Shown here piece by piece: positions 22,701 to 34,850 of a DNA stretch of 64,000 nt. Source of the DNA: Fistulifera solaris (lineage: Eukaryota > Bacillariophyta > Bacillariophyceae > Naviculales > Stauroneidaceae). The notes below the pieces were generated by a model. The model worked only from the letters and a program-made list of their open reading frames with translations. It was not told where the DNA came from and ran no database searches. Location: assembly GCA_030295235.1 (NCBI GenBank), contig AP026135.1:1210103-1274102 (forward strand). Direction: 5' to 3'. The translations under genes and the position numbers were made by a program. Each line of letters begins with the position of its first letter. The first letter of the stretch is position 1.

Positions 22701-23235
22701 CTGCTAGCTTCGGAATCTCATCTTCATTTGGCGGGCGAATCTTGGTGAAGAGATCGGCTACTTCGAAAACCTGTTCACCTTTGAGTACGACGGCACCTGC
22801 TTCTAAATACGCGGCATCACTGAAGGAAGCATTTTCCCCCGCTGAATAGAAAGGTCAGTGTTAGATCAGTATAACGACTGCTGTAAGTCGCGAGGGGAAG
22901 TCTTTCTCATCAAATAGCGTACCTCCGGATTGCACGACGACTTGAAAACCCGCTTTGACCAAATTCTTGACACTATCGGGAGTTTGAGAGACACGATTCT
23001 CTCCCTCGAATGTTTCTTTGAGAACACCAATCGTTATATCTGGATAGGGGATCGATTTTCCTACCACAACTTTGGGCTCAGGAATACCCATCAAATCAAA
23101 CTGGACTTTCTTTTTGTTGTCAATCGTCGACAGCAACGACGTCGTAGGACGCGCAACCGGAGTGTACGGTGTCACCCATGCTTGCGTGCTCGACGAGGCG
23201 AGAAAGAAGAACGATAATAGTAATGATGCTTTCAT
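19745..23235 (-). CDS. NNT: Proton-translocating NAD(P) transhydrogenase, fused alpha-beta form
   Basis: Three exons: 23235-22923, 22841-20064 and 19989-19745 (introns GTACGC..TTCAG and GTAAGG..AATAG); 1111 aa with no frame break. It transfers hydride between NADH and NADP+, coupled to proton flow. The order is: signal peptide, NAD-binding domain I ([14 protein letters not shown] across the first junction, [40 protein letters not shown]), membrane domain II with about 13 helices, then NADP-binding domain III ([56 protein letters not shown] across the second junction, [16 protein letters not shown]). The N-terminus ([18 protein letters not shown]) is a signal peptide with Trp after Ala, as accepted in diatom plastid targeting. 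A plastid rather than mitochondrial location is therefore inferred. Confidence 0.95.
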
Positions 23236-23843
23236 GATAGAAAACCCTTTTCAACCTTCCTCGGCAGAAGTGGAATGGTGCAAAAGATGGAACTAAAAAG
23301 AGATCTTTTGACGTGTTTTTTCTTCCTCTCATGTGACAAGAGTTGCACCGCAAAGAAAGGGTTCGCTTCATGTTGCGTGTCATCATCAACGCGATGTTTT
23401 GACGCGAAGAAATCCTCACAACGAATGGCAGAGCGACACGGTATCTTTTCTATCAAAAAGCAGATGGCAAACGACAGTTTAGTACCGGTAGGATCCTCAA
23501 GTGGGCAAAACAATCAGTCTTCATACTACAAAATCCGAAACCAGTGACGTCGCAGAACAATAAGGAACGTTTTCTCTGCTTCGGCTACGGTACCAGTACC
23601 GGTACGGTACCAAAACCTAGCCTCACAGCGCCCCGAGCTAGAGTTAAGAGTTAAAGAATAGTTCACGTTATTTTTATGTTTAGCGCTCTAGTAAATCAGG
23701 TGCAAACGTTTTCAAAACTTTGTTTTGTAAAGCGTGAATCCATGAGCCATGTGTCCTGAACTGAAGCCACGTGTATGAATAGTCCAACTTCCCAATCGCA
23801 GCAATTACGATAGCCTTTGTGACGAGATCAGCACGTCACCTTA
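23236..23843. other. Intergenic with palindromic ggtacc cluster
   Basis: Upstream of the transhydrogenase gene and downstream of the phosphofructokinase gene. At 23587-23611 there is a dense cluster of overlapping ggtacc/accggt palindromes. Small frames here are unsupported. Confidence 0.4.
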
Positions 23844-25509
23844 TTAATGTAGAAAACGCTTGCAGTGCGGAAGACAAATTTCACCCTTTGAATTACACAA
23901 GTCACAAATATTTGGATTAGGCTGTCCGGTCAGCGACAAGACTCTTTCCCACAATAAACCGTTTGGATCCAATTTCTGAGGACTTGTTGCGACAAGTAGA
24001 GGTATGGGGATGTAAACACCATGACTGTTCACCTGACCCACGGAAAAGCTGTGTAGCCGCACATGGCTCCATGGACCGCGTTTTGCGCCAGTTCGGTACA
24101 GTATACCGTATCCAAAGCATTGGCCGGTACCGAACGAACCATGTACGAAGGATCAATGTAACGGACAGTGCATTCCAGTCCCTTCTCGTGAAAATGCTCC
24201 TGAATCTTCTTTTTGATGTATTCGCCGATGGGGGTAGCTTCTTATTACCCCGGTTGTCTTTCCCCGAAGACGGTCCAAGAATTTCTTCTCCTGCACCTTC
24301 CGCAACAACAAGAACGGCATATTTTTTCTCCTCCACTCGCTTTTCTAAAAAGTGAAGAATACCATCCTGTCCCTCGAATATGATGGGGACTTCAGGAATC
24401 AATACACAATCGACATCACCACTCCCCAGCGCAGCGTATGCGGTCAAGTATCCTGCGGACCGGCCCATCAGCTTCACCACGGTGATGCCCCTCGGACTTA
24501 CGCACATGCTCTCGGTTTTGGCGGTTCGAATACTGGCTTGAGCCGCGTCGACGCTGCTCAAGAAGCCGAATGATCGATCAATGTAGTCGACGTCATTATC
24601 AATAGTTTTCGGAATACCAACTAAAGACACGTTTAAGTTTTGCTTCATACACTCCTCATGAATATGTAAGATTGCTCTATGTGTACCATCGCCTCCAATC
24701 ACGTAGAGCTGCGATATATCTTTCTCCTGGAGAAAGCCAACTATCTTTTCAATGTCGAAACCACCGCGACCACTTCGAAGGACTGTACCTCCTTCATGAT
24801 GAATATCCTCCACGAACTCATTGGTCAACACGATCGGCTCGAAGTCCTTCAAACCAAGAAAACCTCGAAATCCTCCACGGATCCCCCAAACTTGGTTGGC
24901 ACCATAGGCGCTATAAAGACTGTGAGTCAACTCGCGAATTACATTGTTGATACCAGGACTCAGTCCACCACAGGTCACAATCGCAGCATTGACGTGTGAG
25001 GGACCGAAATGCAATAATTCACGGGGACCAGCGCGAACAAACGCACGCGATAGAGAAACCAATTCAGCTGTTCGGACGACATCCAGATAAACCACATCGT
25101 CATCGCTGAAATATTCATTGTACTCAAATGAAATACACTGCGAGGACGTTGGTTTCGATATACCCAAGCGGCTCGTATCCCGATCCTTTCGATCTTGAAA
25201 ATATTTCGGAGGGTGCACAAAAATGGGCTTAAAAAGTTCCACACGACTGTTGCAAGTGTTGGCCGAAGGAAAGCATTCGCGCAGTGATTCTAGTTTTGCT
25301 ATGAAAACCTTTTTCACAACAAGATGTTCCTCCGAATGGGCTTCGAAACCGGCCCGAGAAAGATAGCCCTCTAGTTCTGCCTGATCTTCCTCTTGATTCA
25401 GGATACCGTGCGAAGAGCCTCGGAGAAAATGATTGATAGTCTCCTCCTCTTGCACCATTGCTCTTACGTTTTCGAGAAGTGGATCGTATTCCAATTTTAT
25501 TGTTGTCAT
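23844..25509 (-). CDS. PFK: ATP-dependent 6-phosphofructokinase, plant/long type, two homopolymer frame breaks
   Basis: The start is the first ATG, 25509 (MTTIKLEYDP). PFK phosphorylates fructose 6-phosphate in glycolysis. Motifs in order: IVTCGGLSPGINNVIREL, WGIRGGFRGF, the nucleotide site VIGGDGTHRAI (GGDG, the ATP type rather than GGDD), the substrate and catalytic motif PKTIDNDVDYID, then KLMGRSAGYLTAYAAL and VCVLIPE-like DCVLIPEVPI. The GGDG/PKTIDND combination is that of plant and trypanosome ATP-PFKs. The frame breaks twice: at plus-strand G 24230-24234 (one more restores LPPIGEYIKKKI) and A 24044-24047 (one more restores CGYTAFSVGQVNSHGVY). Corrected, it has 555 aa and keeps YIDPSYMVRSVPANA. 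No signal peptide, so it is probably cytosolic. Confidence 0.9.
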
Positions 25510-27805
25510 GGTGTGAGCGAACCGAGCCAATAAACGACAATGCAGATGATGATTTTCTTATGTTCTTCGATTTTGAGAACACTAGCGTGAGAGCCGCGCG
25601 GAGCCGGTAAATGAGAACAGTCACGGTCTCCGAGGTTGCGACATCATTCTTGTATTTTTCGCGTCAGAAATGAAAAATGAAGCCAATCACCAGTTGGAGC
25701 AGGAAAGGCACAAACAATATACGCCCGCTGAAAGTTTGAAAGTAACCAACAAGGCCGTACATTGCCTTTTTGAACAATTCGCGACGGTAAATCGGCTTGA
25801 AGGCGCGACTCTTACGGGAGTATCACACGTCGTTACCTCCGTTCAATCGCCTAAACAACAGAGCAGCCAGCAAACGCGCTGTATTTTAGAATTTTTAAGA
25901 AGCTCATTCTTCACCATACATTTCTTTCGCTTCGGCCGGAACAAAAGAGAGCGGCGAATTACAGCAAATTTCAACGAGAGCACTTGAAGAATTTCTGCAC
26001 CGTTTCTCGACCGTCAACTCGTTCTAGAGAGCCGTCATCTCTCTCTTAAAATGCAGCACTAAAGAGAACGGCTTTAGGTCACACAATGTCAAAGAGGGAA
26101 TCGTCTGATTGTTTCGCTTGCTGCGTCGGCTCGTTTTGTTGTTAATGATTGCTCATCTCGACGACCTCACTGACTCACTGAACTACGGAGTACTTATTTT
26201 TAAAACAAAGTGTACACAAATGCTTCACAGCCTTCGGCAACATTTCGGCTCGCACTCTCAGGTCTCAGGACTCAGGACTGATTTTTTTCCAGTCATTAGC
26301 GCGAGCTCGACTATAGCAATAAGTGTTGTCTGAACTTATCCAAGACTACATTTCTGTTCTCGACGCCCGCTTTTGTTCAATAGGAAAAGTCTTGTTTATT
26401 ATCATCTAAATTGCTCCTTATTCTCCATGCAGTAAATAATCGACGTGCTTGTAACGAAGAAATGAAAATGGAGGATGATTATGGCCGACTTTCGTCAGAA
26501 AGAAAGGATCGTCGCTTTTGAGAATTGATAATGGATTACCTGTGCTGCGTCAAACGCCACCGCTCATTGCCCCAAGTTTCGTTCTCTTTTGTTTTCCTTT
26601 GCAATTCATCCCAATATGAAGTGCTTGAACATGCCAGATCTTTAATTCTTCACTCTGTTTTTTCCTCATATGTTACCGTTCATCATCGACACTTAAAACC
26701 TCGTCTTATCTAAGAGGGAAGAACAAAATCACTTCAAATTGCATTAGATATTCTTTGATGAACATGATATTTTTGCCAAAGAGCATTCTGAAACTGTTGC
26801 CCGGAGCTATTTTCCAGACGCTTCGGAAAGCGATAATTGGGCGATTGGGGCTGAATTTGGTTGATTGTCTCTTCTACAAAAGAAAGCGAGGAGAGTTAGT
26901 ATCTGATGGATATAGAATCTCATGCCGCGGGCCGTCGCCTCGATGGGTATTGGGAAAAATGTGTTCCGAGCAACCACTACTAACTGCCTTGTAAGATTCT
27001 CGCAACTCTACCACTCAAGTCGCGTATAGCACTCCGTCGTGCAGTCGTTTTTACCACAGTGGATCATCTATCGCCAGATTGAGCGAACAACACAACGGCG
27101 CGATGTATGGACGGATCACGATGAATCAATATCGTTAGACTACGAGTTTCTGATGGGCAAGATCGAGACATGCATTAGTACTTGGAAGTTAGGAATGTGT
27201 GGGATGACTGTTGGAGTCGGTACTATGACGGATTGCCACCCACATTTGCGGATTTCTTCTCGCTACCAGGTATGGTCCTCAAAAGGGCGAAAGGCAAAGA
27301 GTGTACTACATGATAGCAATGGCAGCTGATTCTATTTTTTCTGGGTTGAATGTTCAACGGCGACGATACATTAAGAAGAAGCGGAATGATGGTCTTTGCC
27401 TCCATCAACAACAATTCTGCTATTGAATGGGAAATTTTCATCAAATTTGAGACATTCGAAGGTTCGAAACTTTTAGGGAGATGCTTTCCGTCTGAAACGT
27501 TTTCGAGTTGTTAAGAGCTGTGTTAAGAGCCGTGCTAGAGGGGACGCAAGGTTACAAAATCGCCAAGCAAATGATTCTGAGGAAATAATCATAGGAAATT
27601 GAACATATACTCCAGCCACATCCAATGAGACCACTCCGACCAAAGATGCGTTAGGGTAACAGATGGACAAAGCCAGCAGCTCATGCATGCTTTGATGTGA
27701 TTTCGATTCTGCCCAACCGGCTAATGTTTGGATCTTTCGTTTCAATATTTCTATTTTTATGGTCTATGTTTAATGTTTTAAGTAAACTCGAGTGTTCAAA
27801 GATGG
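25510..27805. other. Intergenic, 2.3 kb, no gene recognised
   Basis: Spacer between the MATE gene and the phosphofructokinase gene. A 105-codon plus-strand frame (25670-25987, ATG start, divergent from PFK) is the best candidate small gene but has no domain or second support. The 9-mer tacggagta is at 26184-26192. The rest is AT-rich with scattered short frames. Confidence 0.4.
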
Positions 27806-29901
27806 TTATGGGGCAGTAACTTGTTTCTCTGTTTGCCGCTGTAAATGTGCGGCACGCAAGGACCACGCAACCAGGCGGAATAATTGGTATCCGATGAAAA
27901 CTGTCCACACTGAACGAATGCCCACTCCAGCCACACCTGCCAGTGCCGCCTTCTTCACGCGCAACATGAGAAAGGGGACCACTACAAAGAAATTTGCGTA
28001 CATTTTCCCAAGAAACGCTAAATCCTTCCGACCCAGTAAAACGCCTTCCATAGCGCAGACAATTCCGTGCGAGGCAAAGAAAATTAACAGAAGCGGCGCT
28101 ACAGCGTTCACCAAAGAAATGACTTGCAAGTCGGTTGTGAAGAACCGCGAAAGAAGGGGAACACAACTAACGGCTGACATCATGACTGCGCCGAAAATGC
28201 CACCAGCCTTAGCAAAGTTAAATAAAGCTTTTCTTAACGCTGCAGAACGCTCAGGAGAGGGCTTCTTTTCCATGATAGAAGGCAAGAAACTCTGCGCGGT
28301 CAAATTCAAAGAGTCCGCAATGGGGCACAAACAGTAGAACAAACTCACAATTATCTGCTGAGCTGCCATACTTAATGTTCCCATCGAGCTCGAGACAACG
28401 TGACTCATAGCAACATATCCTGAAACACGCCCCACCTGGGCAGTTGTCACAGGAACGACATATTCTGTGAAGTCTTGAATCGTTTGACGGGATGGTCCTT
28501 TCAAAAAATCTTTGATACTGAATTTGTCCGCCAAAAAACCACGCACCGAAACATTCGATTCTCCTGTGGCGGCACTCGGTTTGATTTTCGGTTGCTTCCC
28601 AACGCTGAGAACCTTGTTTTGACCGTACTTGCTTTTCACCAATCGCATAATAGATTCGCTTAAGTTGATGGGAGGTGTCGTCACGCTTCCTTTATTGCAA
28701 AGCCAGTACAAGAACATTGTGACCGCAGCATACTGTGAGAAGACCGTTGCCCAAGCAGCGCCAGCAGCACCTCCGATCCATAAATTTGCGTTTCCTACGA
28801 ACGTCATGTCTCCCAGAAAATTGACGACTGCGGCAACCCCAAGCACATATAGTGGGCTTCTGATGTCCTGCATTCCCAGACAAGCAGCTTGAGAGCTCCC
28901 AATAACAGCAGCTGCCGGCATACCGAGCGCTCGAATACGAACATACTTCATCGCAGCGTCGAAGACAGCCGGGCTAATACTATCATTGCCAATGATTGAT
29001 CGAAGCAAGTGCGGCGCGAACACAAACAAAACACCGCCCAAGCCTAGACCGACAATCCATGCCAGCTGTAAGACACCACGAAAAGTTGACGTTGTTTTCG
29101 GAGAACCTTCCACAGTAGCGTCGGTTTCTCGGGCAGCAGCAATCAGATTGGTTGTTCCTGTGTACAGGAACGCGATGAGTAAAGCAGTGTAGTCGGTAAC
29201 AGCAACAGCTGGATTCAATGCCGCCTGCTGTGCCGTCCCCGAAAGCAAGCCAACGCAACTGGTATCGATCATAGACAGCAAGGGACCGCACAACCAAACG
29301 CCGATCGCTGGAATAGCAAATTTCAATATTTTAGTAACTGAAGGGGCAGGAACTGAAGGGGACACGGTCTTCTCTTCCAGCTCAACCGCTTGCACCGCAA
29401 ATTTAGCTTCAGCTTCTACAATGGCCTGCTCCGAAGCCGTTAATAAACTTCTCACACCTTCTGCAGTGTTTGTGGCTTCTATTGCAATTATTTTGTCCTG
29501 ATTATCCATGCCAAGGCTGACAATTTCAGCGGGTATGGGAGTTTTGGGTGACTCATGCTGGTGTCGACTGACATTCTCCTGAAACACCGTTTCAACAATT
29601 TCAGCATTCTCATCCAATGACGATAAAAAGATGATTTTTCCAGTATCCGTTTCTGAGTTTTCGGTAGCTAAAGCAACAGTAGCTTCCGTTGCATCGATAG
29701 GAACGGAAAAAACCGTATTTTCACCAACTTCGCCGTTGATGATAAGATCATCGAGAAGCTCTCCCGAATTCTGTAACTCGTCTAACCCGTACAAAATCTT
29801 GATTTTATCTTGAATCGGGTAATTTGTCCTTTTAAGTTGCTCAGGCGAGGCGCAAAGGCATTTGCCGTGAGAAAAAGAAGCGAATAACAATGAATTCGCA
29901 T
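27806..29901 (-). CDS. Plastid-targeted MATE-family transporter, frame broken at an A4 run
   Basis: MATE proteins are 12-helix antiporters that export organic compounds using H+ or Na+ gradients. The membrane part begins near residue 190 with TKILKFAIPAIGVWLCGPLL and continues through two six-helix halves (LGMPAAAVIGSSQAACLGMQD; PVTTAQVGRVSGYVAMSHVV; MEGVLLGRKDLAFLG), the layout of plant EDS5-like and DinF-like MATEs. The long frame has no ATG near its 5' end. In another frame an ATG at 29901 begins a signal peptide ending TANAFAPRL, a near-perfect ASAFAP plastid motif. One more A in the A4 run (plus-strand T 29830-29833) joins the two as SNLKRTNYPIQDKIK and gives 698 aa. Residues 30-185 form an acidic soluble extension with no known domain. 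Confidence 0.85.
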
Positions 29902-30841
29902 GACAATGTATGACAGATATGACCGCTCCGCTCTAATCTAGACCGAAGGAGAAAGAAAAAGTGAGCCTAAATCGCGTCCCTAACCAAATTGTAAACAGAG
30001 GACAGAAGCGCAGCCGATTGAAAAATAAAACAACTAGTCGTGCTTTGTCGTAAACGTTCCGGAAAGAGAAAAGACCTCCGTACGATAGGCGACTGCCTTA
30101 GCGAGAGAATGATCTTCTGGTCGCCTCGCTCACCACCTAACGCCTCTAATCTGATTTCCAAATGAACACACCTGTTGTTTCTAAACGCGGTAAAGCCTTT
30201 CTCTTCGTTGATATTTTATCAAATCCAAAATCCAGCCGTTGAAGACAATGGGCTTGGCTGGGTTGGGTGAGTGAAAAAAGAACGAGGAGAGAGAAAAACG
30301 AATAGTCCGTTCCCTACTCAAACACGACACACAAACAGGCCGCTGGCTTCAACTCCGCGTCCAAGACCAGAATAGTCAATAGAGTTCTATCCTTTTACGA
30401 TGCATGGAAAAGTAAATCAAGCATCTGTCTGTCGGTCTGACAGATGGAACAAAATTTTTCAACATCGACTAAAGTATACTTCAGTCCCGCATCCTGTTTT
30501 GAGATTTGATTTGTGATTGCTATGCGCCATTTTGGTCCTGTTCGCCTAAAGGTAGGCGTGAAAGACCGTAAACAATACTCCTTTTTCATCTAAAAGGAGT
30601 CAGGAAAGAGGAAGCACTCCGGCTTTTTTTCATCGATGACTAGCTAGCTAGAAAAAGGATGCAAAGCTAAATGCAACGCTGTGCTATAAATGGAAATAAG
30701 GGCGCAACCTCAGCTTCTTCCAGAAAAAGAAACGCCAAAAGCAAAGTATCACAAAGATTTGACATAAAGTTACGGTGACTATACTTATTGAAAAAAACTA
30801 TTATATTTCCGATGTGAATATGTTCAAAAATGTGAACTATT
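29902..30841. other. Intergenic
   Basis: Contains the upstream region of the MATE gene and the 3' flank of SIT copy 2. Short frames at 29967-30161 and 30667-30903 are unsupported. Nothing else was seen. Confidence 0.4.
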
Positions 30842-32413
30842 CTAGCTATCCGAGCCGGACTCGACATCCTCTGTTTTGTCATACTTGCCAGAAGTAGCGC
30901 CATTCATTAATCGCAAACGCTGGTTCTCCAACTGCCGAATGCGTTCTTCGATCTCCTCCTTGTGCTCTTTGAGCTCAGCTTGAAGCGTATTAATTTCATC
31001 CAAAGTAAATCGATATTCCGTTGTAGGGGGCATAACGGGAACTCCAGGGTACATGTGACCGGGCTTGACATTGTAGTCACCGTCCGTGTGCTTATTGGCA
31101 GCACGTTCCTCAGCCGTTCCAACATAGACTTCGTCGAACTTGAAGTGAGCGAAACTTTTGTGAATCTTCGCAATGACCCACGATCCGGCACACAATCCAG
31201 TCGCCTCAAGAAAGAGACAGACGCGAAGCAAAACGTAAGTGATGGGAGTCGACAAGAACGCAAGAGGGAATGCAGACGCGGCCAACTGCCACGTGATGGA
31301 GCCGACGATGGTCGTGATGATTGCCCCGAGCAAGCCTGTGTTGAAGAACTCTTGCAACTGGTTCGAGACACCAAAGATGTTCGTTTCTCCGTCCTCTAAC
31401 TTGACAGTGGTGACACGGGCAATGATGAAGAAGCAAAGGGTCACACACATCTGACGTCCCACCATGAACCCGGGCAAGTTGCGACCCGATCCGCCAAACA
31501 ACAAGTCACATGTACGCTTGGCCCAGGGACGAGTAGCGCGTTCCTCTGGAGTCATCTTGGCAACCGCAAAGAACGCAATCTGCATACCCTCGAGCATACC
31601 GACAATGCTCATGAATACAAAGAAAAGGATGACAGCAGCAAAACCAGGGACACTCTCCCACATGGTTGTCTTTCCCTGGAACAAAGCCGACAGAGTCACG
31701 GCAAAGGCGAAGGCAAGAATCGCAACAGACATGGCTACACGGGCCCAGTGCAACACAAGAGTCATTCCAGTGCGGGGAGGTTCAAACGACTCGGTAGGAC
31801 TGCCAAGCAAACCGAGAATACTCTGAATCAAGTAGGAAGCATGCAACAAACCAGAGGCCTCGATGGCGTTGGCCACGTAGAGAGTGAAGGTCATGAAGTG
31901 GGTGTTGATGTAATCAAGCATGCAGCGCGAGGCGTTTACTTGAGCCGCGAGCTGACCGATCATGGCCGCCATGAAGAACATAGCCATACCGGAGTCGAGG
32001 AAGATCTTGTTGACGATCGTGGGAAGACCTAGCACGTCAGCATTTTCAAGAGGAGCACCGCACATGTTTGTAGTGAAGACTAACGCCAATACCATGAACT
32101 GACGGCCCATGAGATAACGGTTCAAGTTGTCTCCCTTGTGTGCGATTTCACAAATCTGGTGAGTGATAGGATGAGACTCCTTGTAGAGATCACGATCAAT
32201 CGGAGGAAGACCGACAAGAGAAGCCTGTCCTCCCTCGACCATCGAGAGCCAGATCAAGGCAACCCAAATCAAGACGAAAGCAAAGGCAGGGTGAACATCA
32301 GCAGCAACTTTTGTGTTCTCACTGAAGATGAGCGCCATGACGATGACGGAAGAGAAAATCAACAGGCATGTCGAGTAGACATACTGAATCTTGTGCCAGA
32401 CGTTTTCTCCCAT
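30842..32413 (-). CDS. SIT: Silicon transporter (SIT), copy 2, full length
   Basis: An intact 523-residue SIT with ATG at 32413. It has the same EGGQ, GRQ, EGMQ and GRQ motifs and ten-helix core as copy 1, and a complete C-terminal coiled coil (TLDEINTLQAELKEHKEEIE) plus an acidic end (VESGSDS). In the compared stretches the nucleotide sequence is identical or nearly so to copy 1 from the ATG through about codon 405 (Leu for Phe at residue 200, Ala for Ser near 403), including synonymous sites. It then diverges in the tail, and the 5' UTRs differ from the base before the ATG. It lies in inverted orientation about 11 kb from copy 1. Probably the fully functional member of the pair. Confidence 0.95.
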   Translation of the reverse strand: MGENVWHKIQYVYSTCLLIFSSVIVMALIFSENTKVAADVHPAFAFVLIWVALIWLSMVEGGQASLVGLPPIDRDLYKESHPITHQICEIAHKGDNLNRYLMGRQFMVLALVFTTNMCGAPLENADVLGLPTIVNKIFLDSGMAMFFMAAMIGQLAAQVNASRCMLDYINTHFMTFTLYVANAIEASGLLHASYLIQSILGLLGSPTESFEPPRTGMTLVLHWARVAMSVAILAFAFAVTLSALFQGKTTMWESVPGFAAVILFFVFMSIVGMLEGMQIAFFAVAKMTPEERATRPWAKRTCDLLFGGSGRNLPGFMVGRQMCVTLCFFIIARVTTVKLEDGETNIFGVSNQLQEFFNTGLLGAIITTIVGSITWQLAASAFPLAFLSTPITYVLLRVCLFLEATGLCAGSWVIAKIHKSFAHFKFDEVYVGTAEERAANKHTDGDYNVKPGHMYPGVPVMPPTTEYRFTLDEINTLQAELKEHKEEIEERIRQLENQRLRLMNGATSGKYDKTEDVESGSDS

Positions 32414-33286
32414 TATGAAGTTGTATTGTAAATAACAAGCAGTTACTTCGTCGTTGTTTGACTGGTGAGATGAACGATTTGTGAGAGGATCGAAATGCCA
32501 TGATATTTTGTACCTCTTTTCGTCGACGAGGTGAACGAGGAAGTAGTCGCTGAAATTTTCGGAGAGAAATGAGGTGCAAGATTGACGGGCGATCCTTTTT
32601 GTATCATTGAGGCGTTATAGCATTTATTTTGATAAGTAAGATACGGTATGGAAGTTATATTTGCCGTTAACGAATGAGGACGGTGAAAAAAGTGGTTGCG
32701 GTTGAATAACGTTTATCGGAAAAACAAGACTTTCAACAGACCTATCTTCAGTACCGACAATTGCCGTTGAGGAAGTTCAATGGACAGATGAATGCGTCTC
32801 TACGGTTTTGATAACGTTATTTATTTAGCGATTACGTAGTAGGATTAATCGCAGAACTTCAACTTTTGCGCCACGCACTTGTCCCATGTTGCCACGTGGT
32901 GCGTGTTGTACGGGTATGTCGTGGAGTTTCGTGTTTCGCGGATCTCGTCTCTTATCTAAGCTTAGAACGACCTAGCTAGAATAGACGACTTCTTTTTCTT
33001 CGTCGCTCCTTAATAAGATGTTCAACTAATCAAACAAAATTTAGCTTACAGCAAGAAGAAGACCATTGCGCCGCTTGGAGGAGAGAAACTAAATATAAAA
33101 CCGACTACAGTCTCTATTCAGCAGAATCAAGGAGAGTCAAAAGAAGCTTTTCGTATTTTCCACCTGTTTCCCCTTTGATTCGTTCTTTCATATCTGTCGA
33201 ATATTCTTCTGCATGTGCAATCATTACCTCTTTCAAAATACCGGAGTATCGAATTAAAGTCGCTGTCAGCAGTAGTTCGTTGCTCC
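32414..33286. other. Intergenic, promoter side of SIT copy 2
   Basis: Upstream of SIT copy 2 and downstream of the annexin gene. A short minus-strand frame (32319-32579) overlaps the SIT start and is a shadow. No similarity to the SIT copy 1 upstream region was seen by eye. Confidence 0.4.
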
Positions 33287-34181
33287 CTAACCCTTACACG
33301 CCCGGTTAACCAAATCAGAGACCTGTTTGATAGGGTTCAGTTTCATTCCTAACATGAATGTGGCGGCATCACGAACATGGCCACCCAGTTCTTTTTCAAG
33401 AGCCTTGGTTAAACTATAGCCATGTTTTTCGGCATATGCTTGGTTTAACTTTTTAACATATTCGGGCGGAGACGCACATAGAATCTTGAACAGACCTTTC
33501 TCGTTTGTGCCCCAGCTTCCGATCCCAAATTCATGCAATGCGTCAATGTCTTCCTTAACTTTCTCGTCGTTGTGAAAGTCTTCATCATAGTCTTGCTGGG
33601 AGGCCTGCATCACATTGATCACCAACGCCTCCAAATTTCCACCGAGCTCTCTGTCCAGGACTCTTCCAAGATCCTTTGTTACCAAGTCGAAGAACTTTTT
33701 CTTGAGAAGTTCCATCTCCCTGTTTGTTCGTCCACAAATAATCGTAAATAGCAAAAGCTCGTTCGTTCCAGCGCCGTCGCATGCTTTCTCAACAAGCATG
33801 CAATCTGCAGCCAATGGGTCTACTGCAAGCAGCTGCAAAGCAAAACCAAAGTCACGATTTCCGCACTCCGATTTCATGACAGCTCTAAGTTCTTTGCCGA
33901 ACAATTCTTTGTATCGAATAGGAACCTTGCACCGCGTCGACGGAGACATGCTTCCCATGACTTTCAACAGACGACTAAACGGTAAAGTAGTAGCAATTCG
34001 ATTAAAAGGAAGGCGAATAAAGTTATGCAGATCTTATCTCCTTCGAAACTTACTCTTCAGCCGTGCCGAATCCTTTGCAGGCCGCGTGAATCTCTTGGCA
34101 GATGTCATCGACTTCAGCACCGAATGCGTCCGGTGATAAATCCCCTTCGAGAATAATCTCCGGATAGAATTCAATACTCAT
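33287..34181 (-). CDS. Annexin-like protein with three repeats
   Basis: Exon 1 34181-34054, intron 34053-33975 (GTAAGT donor, TTTAG acceptor), exon 2 33974-33287; 271 aa. Annexins bind acidic phospholipids, usually through calcium. The first repeat spans the intron (CKGFGTAEDRLLKVMGSMSP, a GxGT-type loop). A second repeat has DGAGTNELLLFTIICGRTN and a third has GSWGTNEKGLFKILCASPP. Each repeat continues with the expected helices (ELFGKELRAVMKSE, FFDLVTKDLGRVLDREL, HGYSLTKALEKELGG). Typical annexins have four repeats and about 320 aa, so this is a shorter form. Start chosen at the first ATG, 34181; no signal peptide, so cytosolic. Confidence 0.85.
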
Positions 34182-34850
34182 TTTCTTGCTCTCAAAAGGC
34201 GAATGGGTTGATGGCACAGTCGACAAGAAAAGCAACAAGAAAAAAAACAAGTTACCTGGTACTCAGTCAATACAACAAGAAGTCGTCAAGCAAAAGATCT
34301 TCTGCTGGATGCGCATGCGAAGCACTTTGCGTCGTGTGTCGTGTGCGGGTCACAGAAAATCGACCGTTTTCCACATGACAATAGACATATGCTCTTACCG
34401 GTACTAAGTCAAGCACAAAACACGACTGGCGTTCGTTCCAAATTTACAGCAAAACATCAACTCCGAACTCCGAACTCCGTCACGGAAGTCGCGCGTCGCG
34501 CATTACAGGCTTAAAGACTATAGGAATAAATAGTGAAATTCCGACAACGAGGATATCGTCCATGCTCATCATGCTTTTGGATGGAAATTTTGTTGCAACA
34601 ACAATGAGAGACAATTATCAAGTAAAAAGGATCTCGGAATCGCCTAGAGAAAGCTTCTGATCATTTTGATCAAGTTTCTTACATTATTTATTACGCGCTT
34701 GAGTGAACGAAAGTCGATTGTAAGTGACAGAGCTGTTTTTTGCCTGGAACTCTTTTTGCGATTGACGAGGACTCGCGCGACCAATCTCCCCACTTTCTTG
34801 CTCGAAATACTCACCGCAGTTACCCTGATTATTTTTCATTGGATAGTATC
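34182..34850. other. Intergenic, divergent promoter region
   Basis: Between the annexin gene (minus) and the diatom-specific gene (plus). It contains a taccggtac palindrome near 34396. Nothing else was seen. Confidence 0.4.

Noticed and set aside
25670-25987. 105-residue plus-strand frame divergent from PFK
   Set aside because: It has an ATG but no recognisable features; left as a note in the spacer entry.
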